Origin: a virus
DNA length: 35,671 bases
IMG/VR virus record: IMGVR_UViG_3300032241_001596
Location: 1 to 35,671 of that record
Reading direction: 5' to 3' (one strand)
The notes under the pieces are model-generated. The model had not been told where the DNA came from and made no database searches. It was given only the letters and a program-made list of their open reading frames with translations. Made by a program: the position numbers and the translations under genes. This document shows, in pieces, positions 24,422 through 33,455 of the stretch (within the stretch, counting starts at the first letter, position 1; each line of letters opens with the position of its first letter).

Positions 24422-27400
24422 TTAGGCTATATTAGTATTAGTATTTAATATGTTTGCCGCATATTTTGCTTTTTTTGCCCAACCTGATTGCGGTGACCCT
24501 TCATATATTCTGAAAACCCAATCATTTGTATAATTAATATCAGTACTTGTTTTAAAAGTATTAAAATTTTGATATGATGGTAATTCGAGAAGGGTATATT
24601 CTAATTGTACCTGCAATGTCATATTAGAAAATGCGGCTGTAATAAGGTTTTGAGTATTTTCTGTTTTAGGTATTTCTACTAATTTACTAACACCACATCT
24701 ACTTAATAAATCAAGCCAAAATTTATCTTTATTTGGATTCCAATTAGAATATGTACCAGCGGCTTGTTCAAAGTTAGGTATTTCAATACCTTTACTTTTT
24801 GCATAGATAAGTACTTTAGATCTTCTACCGTAACCACCTACCCATTGAACTATACCAGCAGCATAAGTTTGATTTGGGTCATTATAACTTAACTTTTTAT
24901 TATATGTTGTTACAATTTTCGGATTAAAATTAGATTCCACACTAAAGTTTCCAACTAATGATGCCGCCGCTTCTTTACTAAATCCATTTTGGATATAAAA
25001 ATTATATGCTAATATAGCTGAGTTTTTATCATCAGAAACATTGGTATCTTGTGGTACACCTGCAAATGGTGGAAGTTCTTTCATGTTCGGTGCAATAGTT
25101 TTTCCATAACTAATATTATTTTCGTTATTATTTATACCATAAAACACAATTCCATTTTTTTGGTCATAACAACCTAAATATCTATAATTTGCCCCAGCAA
25201 GTGTATCAAATTTTAAATCATTGTTTGAGCTAACATTTAGAAAAACATATTCTTCAGAATTTTCATTATTAACCTTTATCGTATAAATATTATTCGTATC
25301 ACTTGCAGTTTGTGATACGTTTTTATAATACAACATATAATATGCTTGCCATATATTACTCTTACTATAATCTATAGCATCGGTGTAATTATTTATAAAA
25401 TTGATTTTAGGTGTTGTTTTTTTGTTTGGGTCAAATAAATCTGAACCATATGTTGATGCGGCATCTGAAACCAATAATTTTTGCTGTTTTAGTTTATTAC
25501 TTGGCGTTAACAATTTCAAAACATCGTCATTAGTATTAGCTAAACCCAAGGCTGTAATTGTTTTACCTATTTCATTTGTTGATAAATCATCTTTATGAGC
25601 ATTTAAAAGGTCTTGTAATGAGTCAGTTGCTGGGTTGAAAAAATATGTTGTTTCTTGTCCTTCCCAATTAGCTTTCAACTGTAATACTATATCAACCATA
25701 TATTTCCTTATCACAGAAGGATCTGGATTAGCAGTTGCACCATTAGCAAAATATTTTGCTCTATTATAAACCATAATTAAAACAATCTTATAAATCTCAT
25801 CTGTTAATGAAAAATGGGATACAAGCCAAGAATAAAGTATTTGCATACCATCAAAAGATACATACGTTCTGTTAGCATTCGATTTTTGATAGAATGTACC
25901 AAATCCAGAACCAACATTGTTTCTATCATTATATATTTGCCCTGTAGTAGTATTATTTGATGTGTTTTGTGCCAAAGTTTTAGTTAAACCTGTCAAAGTT
26001 AATTGTAAACTATTCAGAATATCACTTTTATTTGTTGTTTTCTTATTAAATGGTTGTCTTACACCCTTAAATGTGGTTGTCATATTATTCGCCGTAATAT
26101 TGTGCTCAACGTTAGTTATCCAATAACTACCATAAAATAAAGGTACATTTTTAAGATAAAAATATGTGAGGGGTTGTATCATAACATTACCCATTGATTC
26201 TACTTGACAAGTATATGAACGTGTCTCCATCAAGGAAAATAAATTACCAGAAGCAACTTTTTGTGATGTTTCAGAACCATTATTGGTCAAATTAATTGCA
26301 GCTTTTATTGATTCTTCGGTATTACTAAATTCACTCGTATCTAATCTAACTTTACTGAACATATTCTGGTTTTTGTTACCAAAATCAACAATAAATGATG
26401 TTATATTACCTGTTTTAACATCATCAGGTACTAAATTTTTATTATCATTGAAATAAGGTTTGATTGGTTGTAAATCCAATGGAAATGAACCTGAATATGA
26501 TGGTTTAGAGTTGCTCGTTAATTTTTTACTATCAACGCTTGATGTATGATTGATCCATTGTAAAATAAATGAAGGATTTGAATCTATTCTATCTATATCT
26601 AAATGTGTTCCAAAAATATTATTTGCATAATTAGCAAGTTCATTGTTAACGTTTGTAATTGGTGATAAATAATCAACATATGTATTCACTGGATGTAAAA
26701 TAAAATCATTGTGTTGTGCAATATCACTGAATAAACCGAATACAGCTTTATTTGTTATCTCTGAATTTATTACATCGTTATCTGAATTGTTTGTTGTCGA
26801 AAATTTAAGTTGTAAACTATCAGACAAAGCTATCAAATCAATTAATATTTCACTACCAATATCTTTATTAGATCGGTCAACTATATTAATATATTCTATT
26901 AAATGTTTAGATTGATCTTTATCAAAAACACTATTTTCACCTGTATAAGAATTAATTGTTGTATCACAAACGGATATATCTTTGAACAAGTAATTATAAA
27001 ATAAACCATTATTAATTTTACCCAATTCATCTAAAACATTAATAGAATCATATGGAACTTCTAATATTTTATTTGATTTATTATTGAATGCTATATATTT
27101 GTCAAAAAGATTTTTTACATTATAATATGTTTTAGATTTTAATTCATCAATAGTATTTTCTTTCTGAATTTGTTTCAGTAAAGATGATGCGGCATTAGAA
27201 TTAAGGAAGTTAGAATTTATAGAATTTTTTATTGTATCAAGATATAAGTTTATATATTTTACATTTTTATAGTAAAACGTACTTACAAATCCTGTCAAAT
27301 AATTAGTAATTTCTTTTGTAAGCAAATTTTTATTTTTTTCAAAGTATTGACCAGCACCAACTATTTCCCATAAGTATGAATCATTACTACTATTATAATT

Positions 27401-30400
27401 CGAAGTTGTATGAAGATTACTTACGGAAACACCAAAAGGATCATTCACAATGAAAGAATCTGAATGTGTCCAAACATTTACAATACTTTTTAAATAATCT
27501 GTAACCAAATTGAACATCAATACTAAATTATCCTCGTCAAATTTAACGTTCAAGTAGTTGAAAAACTCATTAATTAAAAAATTATAGTATCCTACACCAA
27601 AATTATAATTGTTGTTTTCACCATAATATAATTTTTTTGCTTTAGCTGCAACTGAATCACTATAGTATTTGAAAGCATCGTCATAGAAATATTTTTTGAC
27701 TAAATTTGCTGTTTCAATTGACGTATCAGCATTATTTGCTGGGTCAATAATGTAATCCCCAAATACAAGTTTTCTGGTATAATATTTTACCTGACCAGCA
27801 TCAGGATTAGAATTTTCATCAGTTAATATACTCAATGGTTTAATCCCATATATTTCACCAGCATAAGAATCTGAAACCGTTAACTCGCTTGGACTAACTT
27901 TGAAAATAACATCAGGTCTAAATATAAAATTTTGATAGTTTGTATATATAGTATCTTCTTGACCAGGTACTGCAACAGAACCAACAGTGCTGTAATTATT
28001 AATTGGTAATTTTTGAGCAGAAAATTCTTCTAATACTTTTTTATTGCGTATATATTGAGCATTTGTTAATACCGCATTGATTTTTGCGCTGATATAAAAA
28101 TAGTCACAAAAATAATAATTATAACTTGAATAACCTACCAATAACATTTGAGCATCTTCTTGAGTTAGTTCGAATTGATCTGTTTTATAACCTTGGATGT
28201 CATTTTCATCTAATGTCATTATACCTTTCATCAAAGTCTCAAAGTTATAATTACCATCATATTTTTTGAAATAATCTTGTGTTGAGTTTGGTTCATAGAC
28301 TTTATACGAAGATGCAAAATCTAAAAATATTGACTCGAATGTTTTAAATTTTTGAATATCTATTACATCATACAAATCATATAATCTTAATCTTAATGGA
28401 TCAGTGAATTTATCATTTAAATCACAATACCCATCTACATTTTTATATAAATTATTCATAAGATTCGTAGAAATATCTGATACAGATAGTTTAATAGTTA
28501 ATTTGTTTTCAATAAAATCATTTTCGGTTTTAATTAGATCAATATAATCATTGGTTCCAAGTTGTAAACCTCCCATACCAGTATCGTACCACAAAAACCT
28601 TGACGTGTTCATCATTACTGATCTATTATCAAAAATAATACTATCTATTTTACCGCTTTTGTTAAATAAATAAAGATTATCTGCATCATAAATATCTGAA
28701 TTAGATTCATTTAATTTTATATATTGATTTTTATATAAATCATCTTTTGGTGTTATTAAAGTGGTTCGATAATTTATTGGAACATATTCGTTTAAATTTT
28801 TATTTCTACTTGTAAGTTTAAAAAAATCTGTTTCACCACCACCATCGCTAACAAAAGTTGCTTTCTGAAGGAGCGAAAGTGAATATGTAATATTTGTTAT
28901 AATTTCAGTATTATTGTTTTTAGTATTTTGTGAAAGTAAATTATTTGGATAGAAAAAACCTCCAGCAGATGGATATAATAATACCACCAATTGTCCACTA
29001 ACATTATTACTATCGAACTCATTAGTATCTTTATAAGTTTTTTCAGAATCCCAAAATTTTAATAAAAAATCTGTTACAACAGATATACTATCTAATAATG
29101 CATTATCAAATAAACCATTTCCAATAATTGCACCAAAATCATTCGTAAGATCATCATAAACAACGGATTCTAATGTATATGTTATACTTGTACCAAATTT
29201 TGAAACCGATTCTTCTCCAAAAAATCTACCAAATAAAATTTTATAAATAAAATAAGATATTGGACTTATATCTTGAGTTTTTGATTGAGCATTTTTTTTC
29301 GCAGTAAATTTCAATATCTTTATAAACGGTGTATTTCCAACAAATGATATACTCATATCTAACATAAGTGTATTCATTTGTGTTAAAATTGATAGAATAT
29401 CAGCTTTTTCTAAACCACCTCTCAAATATGAATATTTCATTCTACATAGACACATGTAGAATTTATACATAAATTGATCGTTCTTATCAAACGTTATATT
29501 TTTAACTTGTTTGAAGTAATTAATTATATTATTACTTGTTGTTAATGTCGATGAACCTAATGAATCTTTTATAATACTATAGTGACCCATGAAATTAATA
29601 CCATCATTATATGATTTAAATGATTTTACAAACCCATTTTCAGCACCATAATGGTGGAATAATGTGTTAGTATAATATATTGCGTCTGAAAAATATCCTT
29701 CAGTTGCACCTATTTGATTATTTACACCATTTTTATCAATCATGAAATTATAATAATCTTTCATGAAGTTAGAAAATGTACCGTAACCAAATTTAGGAAT
29801 AAATGTATTATTTGTTCCGCTTGCAAATACATCGTTTATAACTGGAACACTTGCAAAATTTACAATTGATGGACTTAAGTGCTGATTAGTCCCATAAATT
29901 ATAGTCCCATAAATTGGTGATGTATTAGAATTTAAATTCAGATTTATATTTAATACTTGATCAAGTTCGTAATTAAGGTTGTAAATATTTTTACCAAATA
30001 ATCTATTATTTGTTTCATCAGAATGAAAGTGATATAATGCACCAAGATATAAAATCAATGGCATTGGTAATTCTGTAATACCAACATTAGATTTGAATAG
30101 TGAAACTATATTATCTTTTGAAAATAAAAATTTATTGGATTCTGTTTGTAAAGATGAAATTATATAGTGAGCAGCTTCTTTAAAATTACCTGTGATATCA
30201 CTATTTGTTCCAATAGAAAATGATTCAGCAAAACAAATATTGTTAAGTGGAGTTGCATAACAAAGTGATGCGTTTTTGTTTGACCTATTTAGTAAAGCAA
30301 AATCTACATATGTTGAAAATAAACCTTTTTGATAATCTGTATAATCACTAAAATTATTTTTAGTATAATTATCTATTACACTCGGATTTGTCAAATATTC

Positions 30401-30424
30401 ATTTGTAATGTTATTAATATCCAT
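24422..30424 (-). CDS. Giant baseplate hub protein with C-terminal tail lysozyme, 2000 aa
   Basis: The C-terminal domain (about residues 1800-1985) fits phage tail lysozyme: LAYNFYIQNGFSKEAAASLV, then GNFSVESNFNP with candidate catalytic Glu at 1830, then AAGIVQWVGGYGRRSK. It would locally cut peptidoglycan during infection. Upstream, around residues 1410-1450, ESMGNVMIQPLTYFYLKNVP and FYGSYWITNVEHNI match the end of gp27/gpD-like hub domains ('G...i.p...y.v...p.f.G.Y.i..v.H.i'). In T4 these functions are split between gp27 and gp5; here they appear to be one polypeptide. The first 1400 residues are Asn/Tyr/Ser-rich and unassigned. The gene abuts the 891-aa gene with a one-base gap. Lysozyme assignment is strong; hub assignment is motif-based. 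Confidence 0.85.
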   Translation of the reverse strand: MDINNITNEYLTNPSVIDNYTKNNFSDYTDYQKGLFSTYVDFALLNRSNKNASLCYATPLNNICFAESFSIGTNSDITGNFKEAAHYIISSLQTESNKFLFSKDNIVSLFKSNVGITELPMPLILYLGALYHFHSDETNNRLFGKNIYNLNYELDQVLNINLNLNSNTSPIYGTIIYGTNQHLSPSIVNFASVPVINDVFASGTNNTFIPKFGYGTFSNFMKDYYNFMIDKNGVNNQIGATEGYFSDAIYYTNTLFHHYGAENGFVKSFKSYNDGINFMGHYSIIKDSLGSSTLTTSNNIINYFKQVKNITFDKNDQFMYKFYMCLCRMKYSYLRGGLEKADILSILTQMNTLMLDMSISFVGNTPFIKILKFTAKKNAQSKTQDISPISYFIYKILFGRFFGEESVSKFGTSITYTLESVVYDDLTNDFGAIIGNGLFDNALLDSISVVTDFLLKFWDSEKTYKDTNEFDSNNVSGQLVVLLYPSAGGFFYPNNLLSQNTKNNNTEIITNITYSLSLLQKATFVSDGGGETDFFKLTSRNKNLNEYVPINYRTTLITPKDDLYKNQYIKLNESNSDIYDADNLYLFNKSGKIDSIIFDNRSVMMNTSRFLWYDTGMGGLQLGTNDYIDLIKTENDFIENKLTIKLSVSDISTNLMNNLYKNVDGYCDLNDKFTDPLRLRLYDLYDVIDIQKFKTFESIFLDFASSYKVYEPNSTQDYFKKYDGNYNFETLMKGIMTLDENDIQGYKTDQFELTQEDAQMLLVGYSSYNYYFCDYFYISAKINAVLTNAQYIRNKKVLEEFSAQKLPINNYSTVGSVAVPGQEDTIYTNYQNFIFRPDVIFKVSPSELTVSDSYAGEIYGIKPLSILTDENSNPDAGQVKYYTRKLVFGDYIIDPANNADTSIETANLVKKYFYDDAFKYYSDSVAAKAKKLYYGENNNYNFGVGYYNFLINEFFNYLNVKFDEDNLVLMFNLVTDYLKSIVNVWTHSDSFIVNDPFGVSVSNLHTTSNYNSSNDSYLWEIVGAGQYFEKNKNLLTKEITNYLTGFVSTFYYKNVKYINLYLDTIKNSINSNFLNSNAASSLLKQIQKENTIDELKSKTYYNVKNLFDKYIAFNNKSNKILEVPYDSINVLDELGKINNGLFYNYLFKDISVCDTTINSYTGENSVFDKDQSKHLIEYINIVDRSNKDIGSEILIDLIALSDSLQLKFSTTNNSDNDVINSEITNKAVFGLFSDIAQHNDFILHPVNTYVDYLSPITNVNNELANYANNIFGTHLDIDRIDSNPSFILQWINHTSSVDSKKLTSNSKPSYSGSFPLDLQPIKPYFNDNKNLVPDDVKTGNITSFIVDFGNKNQNMFSKVRLDTSEFSNTEESIKAAINLTNNGSETSQKVASGNLFSLMETRSYTCQVESMGNVMIQPLTYFYLKNVPLFYGSYWITNVEHNITANNMTTTFKGVRQPFNKKTTNKSDILNSLQLTLTGLTKTLAQNTSNNTTTGQIYNDRNNVGSGFGTFYQKSNANRTYVSFDGMQILYSWLVSHFSLTDEIYKIVLIMVYNRAKYFANGATANPDPSVIRKYMVDIVLQLKANWEGQETTYFFNPATDSLQDLLNAHKDDLSTNEIGKTITALGLANTNDDVLKLLTPSNKLKQQKLLVSDAASTYGSDLFDPNKKTTPKINFINNYTDAIDYSKSNIWQAYYMLYYKNVSQTASDTNNIYTIKVNNENSEEYVFLNVSSNNDLKFDTLAGANYRYLGCYDQKNGIVFYGINNNENNISYGKTIAPNMKELPPFAGVPQDTNVSDDKNSAILAYNFYIQNGFSKEAAASLVGNFSVESNFNPKIVTTYNKKLSYNDPNQTYAAGIVQWVGGYGRRSKVLIYAKSKGIEIPNFEQAAGTYSNWNPNKDKFWLDLLSRCGVSKLVEIPKTENTQNLITAAFSNMTLQVQLEYTLLELPSYQNFNTFKTSTDINYTNDWVFRIYEGSPQSGWAKKAKYAANILNTNTNIA

Positions 30425-30425
30425 T

Positions 30426-33101
30426 TTAAAAATTATATAGATTTACGTTTCTTGTTTGTCCATTATTTGCATCATTTTTAAAACCAATCAATGCTAATAA
30501 TGTGTCTTTATTATTTATTGTATATGTTAAAGTTGGTGTAATATCTGTATAACTTATTAAATTAGAATCAACGTTTATGTTGCTCACCACGGAAGTGTTA
30601 CTTACAACTTTTATTTCTTCGTCAAATCTTTGGCCATATATGAAACATTTTGTATCGCCAGATAAAACTATATTTTTAGTTAATGTACTATAATCTATTT
30701 TAGATATATTAGCTTTCACGTTTGGTGGTACAAAAAAACTTGACTGATTACCATATGCACTTATATCATAATAGGGTGTTTGGGTTATATTGTTATAAAT
30801 CAAAGGTGAATTACTATTATAAAATTGTTGTAAAAATTTTATATTTAAACCTGGCGCAAAATTTTTATTATTTGTAATAAATGAATTAATTTTATTTATG
30901 TTTTTAGTTAATTGTATTATCGTATAAGAACCATTAATTAAGGATATTTCATTAGTTATTACTTTATCCAAGTCAGTTGTAGTTACAGTACCATTATTAA
31001 TAATTTTACTTTTTATAATACCGTAGTAACCATTACTATCAGATGTGTCCAACAATTGTTTGATATTACTAAATATCGATAATTGTAACTTAGGATCTGT
31101 TGTTTTTAAACCTATATTTGTAAAAATATCTAATTCAAAATTAGCAAAATTTTTGATAATTGATACGTAATCATTTGTAGAATAGTTTTTGAATAACAAA
31201 CCAGAATATATCATATTAAGATTAAAACTATTAATCATATTATATATAATATCATATTGTGTTTGTTTATCTGAATTATAATATATATTATTAACACCAC
31301 TATAAAAAGTATTAGATGTTACAGCTGGGATTGTACCTATTTGTGTGTTTTCGGTTGAAGGTTCAACTATTTTTTTGATAGCATCAATTGACTTATATAT
31401 TTCATCAACAAATTGTACTTCAGACCAATTTTTATTAGATTGTACCAAGCCTGGATATTTTCTTTCAAAAACTTTTTTTTGTGTGTCATTTTGATCATAT
31501 GAAACCAAGAAATAGTTTGGAAATGGATAAAATTTTTGTGTTACCCCTTGCGGTGTTGTTACATTTTCATACTCACCACTTTCTTTTTGTACACTATTTC
31601 TATCTTTGTTTGTATCAAATTCATGTAAAGCTTTTTTACCAGCAATATTCAATAATATAATAAATGTTTGAATATTGTTGAATAATATTCTATATATGTT
31701 ATATGTGTTAGGTTGAAAACCAATCTTGTTTTGTATAACAGTTAGTTCTTCATCTATCAATGCATTATTTTTATCTGATTTAATTTTTGCTATATTATCA
31801 ATCAACTTATTATATAATTCGGTAAACTGTTTATACCCATTATTATTTATTTTTGTATCATAAAATGTAGCCGATGGATCCGAAACATTTGTAGGATAAA
31901 GTGATATAAATGTTTGATTAGATAACGCAGATTTTAATTTGTTTTGTGTATCCGTATCAGTTATATCATTTATTGAGTTATCAATATGTTGTAAACCATT
32001 ATTAAGTATCTCTTGACTTTTACCTATCTCATTAGTAACAATATTGGCATATTCAGCATCAGAAATAGTTTTCAGAATATCTAACGAATTTATTATATCT
32101 TTGATACCTAATAAACTGGTTGAATCAAACATATTCTTATCTAAATTATCTTTAATTTTATATAGATAAGGTAATGTTGGTGCTTGTTTGCTTAAGTCTA
32201 TTATATATTTATTCAGTTTTTTTTGGTCGTTACTGTATTGTTTAGTAAAGTAATCATTCTGTGTTTTATATAATTGTTCTAAAATTTCATATCCAAGGTA
32301 TTTACCATTTTTCTTTTTAAACATAAATGGTGCCACATAAGCATATATCAATAAGAATGAATTAAATATGGAAAAGGTTCTGGAAACAAATTCTGCATCA
32401 ACAGTATAGTTACCTGTTTCTGGGTCAAATATCGTATTAGATTTTACTAAATTCAAAGGATAATCAATAGCTTTACCGTAAAAACCTTTAACTGTTAATA
32501 CAAATGTTGGGTATGGAAATGTATAAAATAAATTATAAGGATTATCAATATCATTACCTCTTTCAAATAATGTTCTACCTTGTACATCAGTAAATTGTAT
32601 TTTTACAATAGATGATGTACTTGGATTTTGACTGATAGAAATACTATCTATACCAAATGTTTCTGGATCTTGTATATTACTTGTACTCTTAAATTCTCCA
32701 GTGGCAGCATCAAGTGTTTTGTTACTTGAAAAAAAATCAGTATAATCAGTTGTTAATTTATTTTTATATATAACAACTGAATTACCGTCTGAATTTGACC
32801 CAAATGCTTTGATAGGGTTAAGCATATTAATATTGATAGATCCAACTGTTATTGGTTTACCAGTATTTTGTGTCTCACCAAAAAAAACAGATGTTGCTGG
32901 TCTTTTAAATGCTTTTAAATTAGCATACATCACCAGGTTTTCTTGTGCGACATATCTATCAGCTACTTGACCATTTTTTATGATTTTATTTGGGTCAATA
33001 ATAATTACACCATCATTATTTTTAGTGTTTGTGGTAGTGTCAGTAACAATATACTTATCAATAAATATATTTTCACTGGTATCTAAAAAATTATTCGCCA
33101 T
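30426..33101 (-). CDS. Large tail/baseplate protein, 891 aa
   Basis: Not assigned to a named family. The N-terminal third is best ordered: RYVAQENLVMYANLKAFKRP, TVGSININMLNP, then IDSISISQNPSTSSIVKIQF and TFPYPTFVLTVKGFYGKAID. This run of strands with a 'P.f.l.vkG.yG' turn is what I would expect in a hub- or tube-like tail protein. The middle (about 270-600) is helical and Asn/Lys/Asp-rich, and the C-terminus is again strand-rich. It overlaps the LysM-like gene by 11 nt and ends 1 nt before the hub-lysozyme gene, so the three are translated as a block. A baseplate hub or hub-associated role is inferred. Confidence 0.72.
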   Translation of the reverse strand: MANNFLDTSENIFIDKYIVTDTTTNTKNNDGVIIIDPNKIIKNGQVADRYVAQENLVMYANLKAFKRPATSVFFGETQNTGKPITVGSININMLNPIKAFGSNSDGNSVVIYKNKLTTDYTDFFSSNKTLDAATGEFKSTSNIQDPETFGIDSISISQNPSTSSIVKIQFTDVQGRTLFERGNDIDNPYNLFYTFPYPTFVLTVKGFYGKAIDYPLNLVKSNTIFDPETGNYTVDAEFVSRTFSIFNSFLLIYAYVAPFMFKKKNGKYLGYEILEQLYKTQNDYFTKQYSNDQKKLNKYIIDLSKQAPTLPYLYKIKDNLDKNMFDSTSLLGIKDIINSLDILKTISDAEYANIVTNEIGKSQEILNNGLQHIDNSINDITDTDTQNKLKSALSNQTFISLYPTNVSDPSATFYDTKINNNGYKQFTELYNKLIDNIAKIKSDKNNALIDEELTVIQNKIGFQPNTYNIYRILFNNIQTFIILLNIAGKKALHEFDTNKDRNSVQKESGEYENVTTPQGVTQKFYPFPNYFLVSYDQNDTQKKVFERKYPGLVQSNKNWSEVQFVDEIYKSIDAIKKIVEPSTENTQIGTIPAVTSNTFYSGVNNIYYNSDKQTQYDIIYNMINSFNLNMIYSGLLFKNYSTNDYVSIIKNFANFELDIFTNIGLKTTDPKLQLSIFSNIKQLLDTSDSNGYYGIIKSKIINNGTVTTTDLDKVITNEISLINGSYTIIQLTKNINKINSFITNNKNFAPGLNIKFLQQFYNSNSPLIYNNITQTPYYDISAYGNQSSFFVPPNVKANISKIDYSTLTKNIVLSGDTKCFIYGQRFDEEIKVVSNTSVVSNINVDSNLISYTDITPTLTYTINNKDTLLALIGFKNDANNGQTRNVNLYNF

Positions 33102-33411
33102 AATATGCTAATTTCAATTTCATAACCGCCTTATAATCGGACATACTCTGATCTAAAGGGTATGGTACTCTTATAGAAGCATTATCTGGTATATTCCATT
33201 CCAAACCACCATATTCTGGGTTAGCTAACAAGATTAACCAACCAAAATATGGTGTATCATATTTATCTTGGCTAACTTTATCCAATCTTGATCTACCTAC
33301 CTTATAAACAACAAATAAATCTGTTTCTTTTTCAGGTAAATGTACATATGGAACGGTAACACCATTACCGTTATTTGTAAATTGATTATATCTGTTATAA
33401 TATGAGCTCAT
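33091..33411 (-). CDS. Small LysM-like baseplate protein (gp53/tail protein X type)
   Basis: The 106-aa protein contains KYDTPYFGWLILLANPEYGG, then NIPDNASIRVPYPL. This is the pattern of a LysM-like fold in small tail proteins, such as T4 gp53 and phage tail protein X: 'D....GW.Il..N......i..g..irip.pl'. In T4, gp53 joins wedges around the hub. The preceding segment (LFVVYKVGRSRLDKVSQDKY) fits too. The gene has its own leader with an AT dyad 6 nt before the ATG and a TTGATT-N17-TATATT promoter-like pair. Its end overlaps the 891-aa gene by 11 nt. gp53 equivalence is inferred from motif and neighbourhood; LysM-like tail protein is the safer label. Confidence 0.65.
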   Translation of the reverse strand: MSSYYNRYNQFTNNGNGVTVPYVHLPEKETDLFVVYKVGRSRLDKVSQDKYDTPYFGWLILLANPEYGGLEWNIPDNASIRVPYPLDQSMSDYKAVMKLKLAYYGE

Positions 33412-33417
33412 ATAAGT

Positions 33418-33432
33418 TATTTAATATAAATA
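33418..33432 (-). promoter_or_regulatory. AT dyad motif, site 3 (leader of the LysM-like gene)
   Basis: The minus strand reads TATTTATATTAAATA, identical over 15 bases to site 1 before gp25. It ends 6 nt before the ATG at 33411. The two sites are 19 kb apart and both head structural gene groups. Confidence 0.5.
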
Positions 33433-33451
33433 TATTTTGATAGAAAATCAA
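33423..33451 (-). promoter_or_regulatory. Sigma70-like promoter before the LysM-like gene
   Basis: On the minus strand TTGATT (33446-33451) and TATATT (33423-33428) are 17 nt apart in the 44-nt gap between two genes. The -10 box overlaps the AT dyad. In such AT-rich DNA a TATATT box is easy to find, so confidence is modest. Confidence 0.35.
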
Positions 33452-33455
33452 CAGT

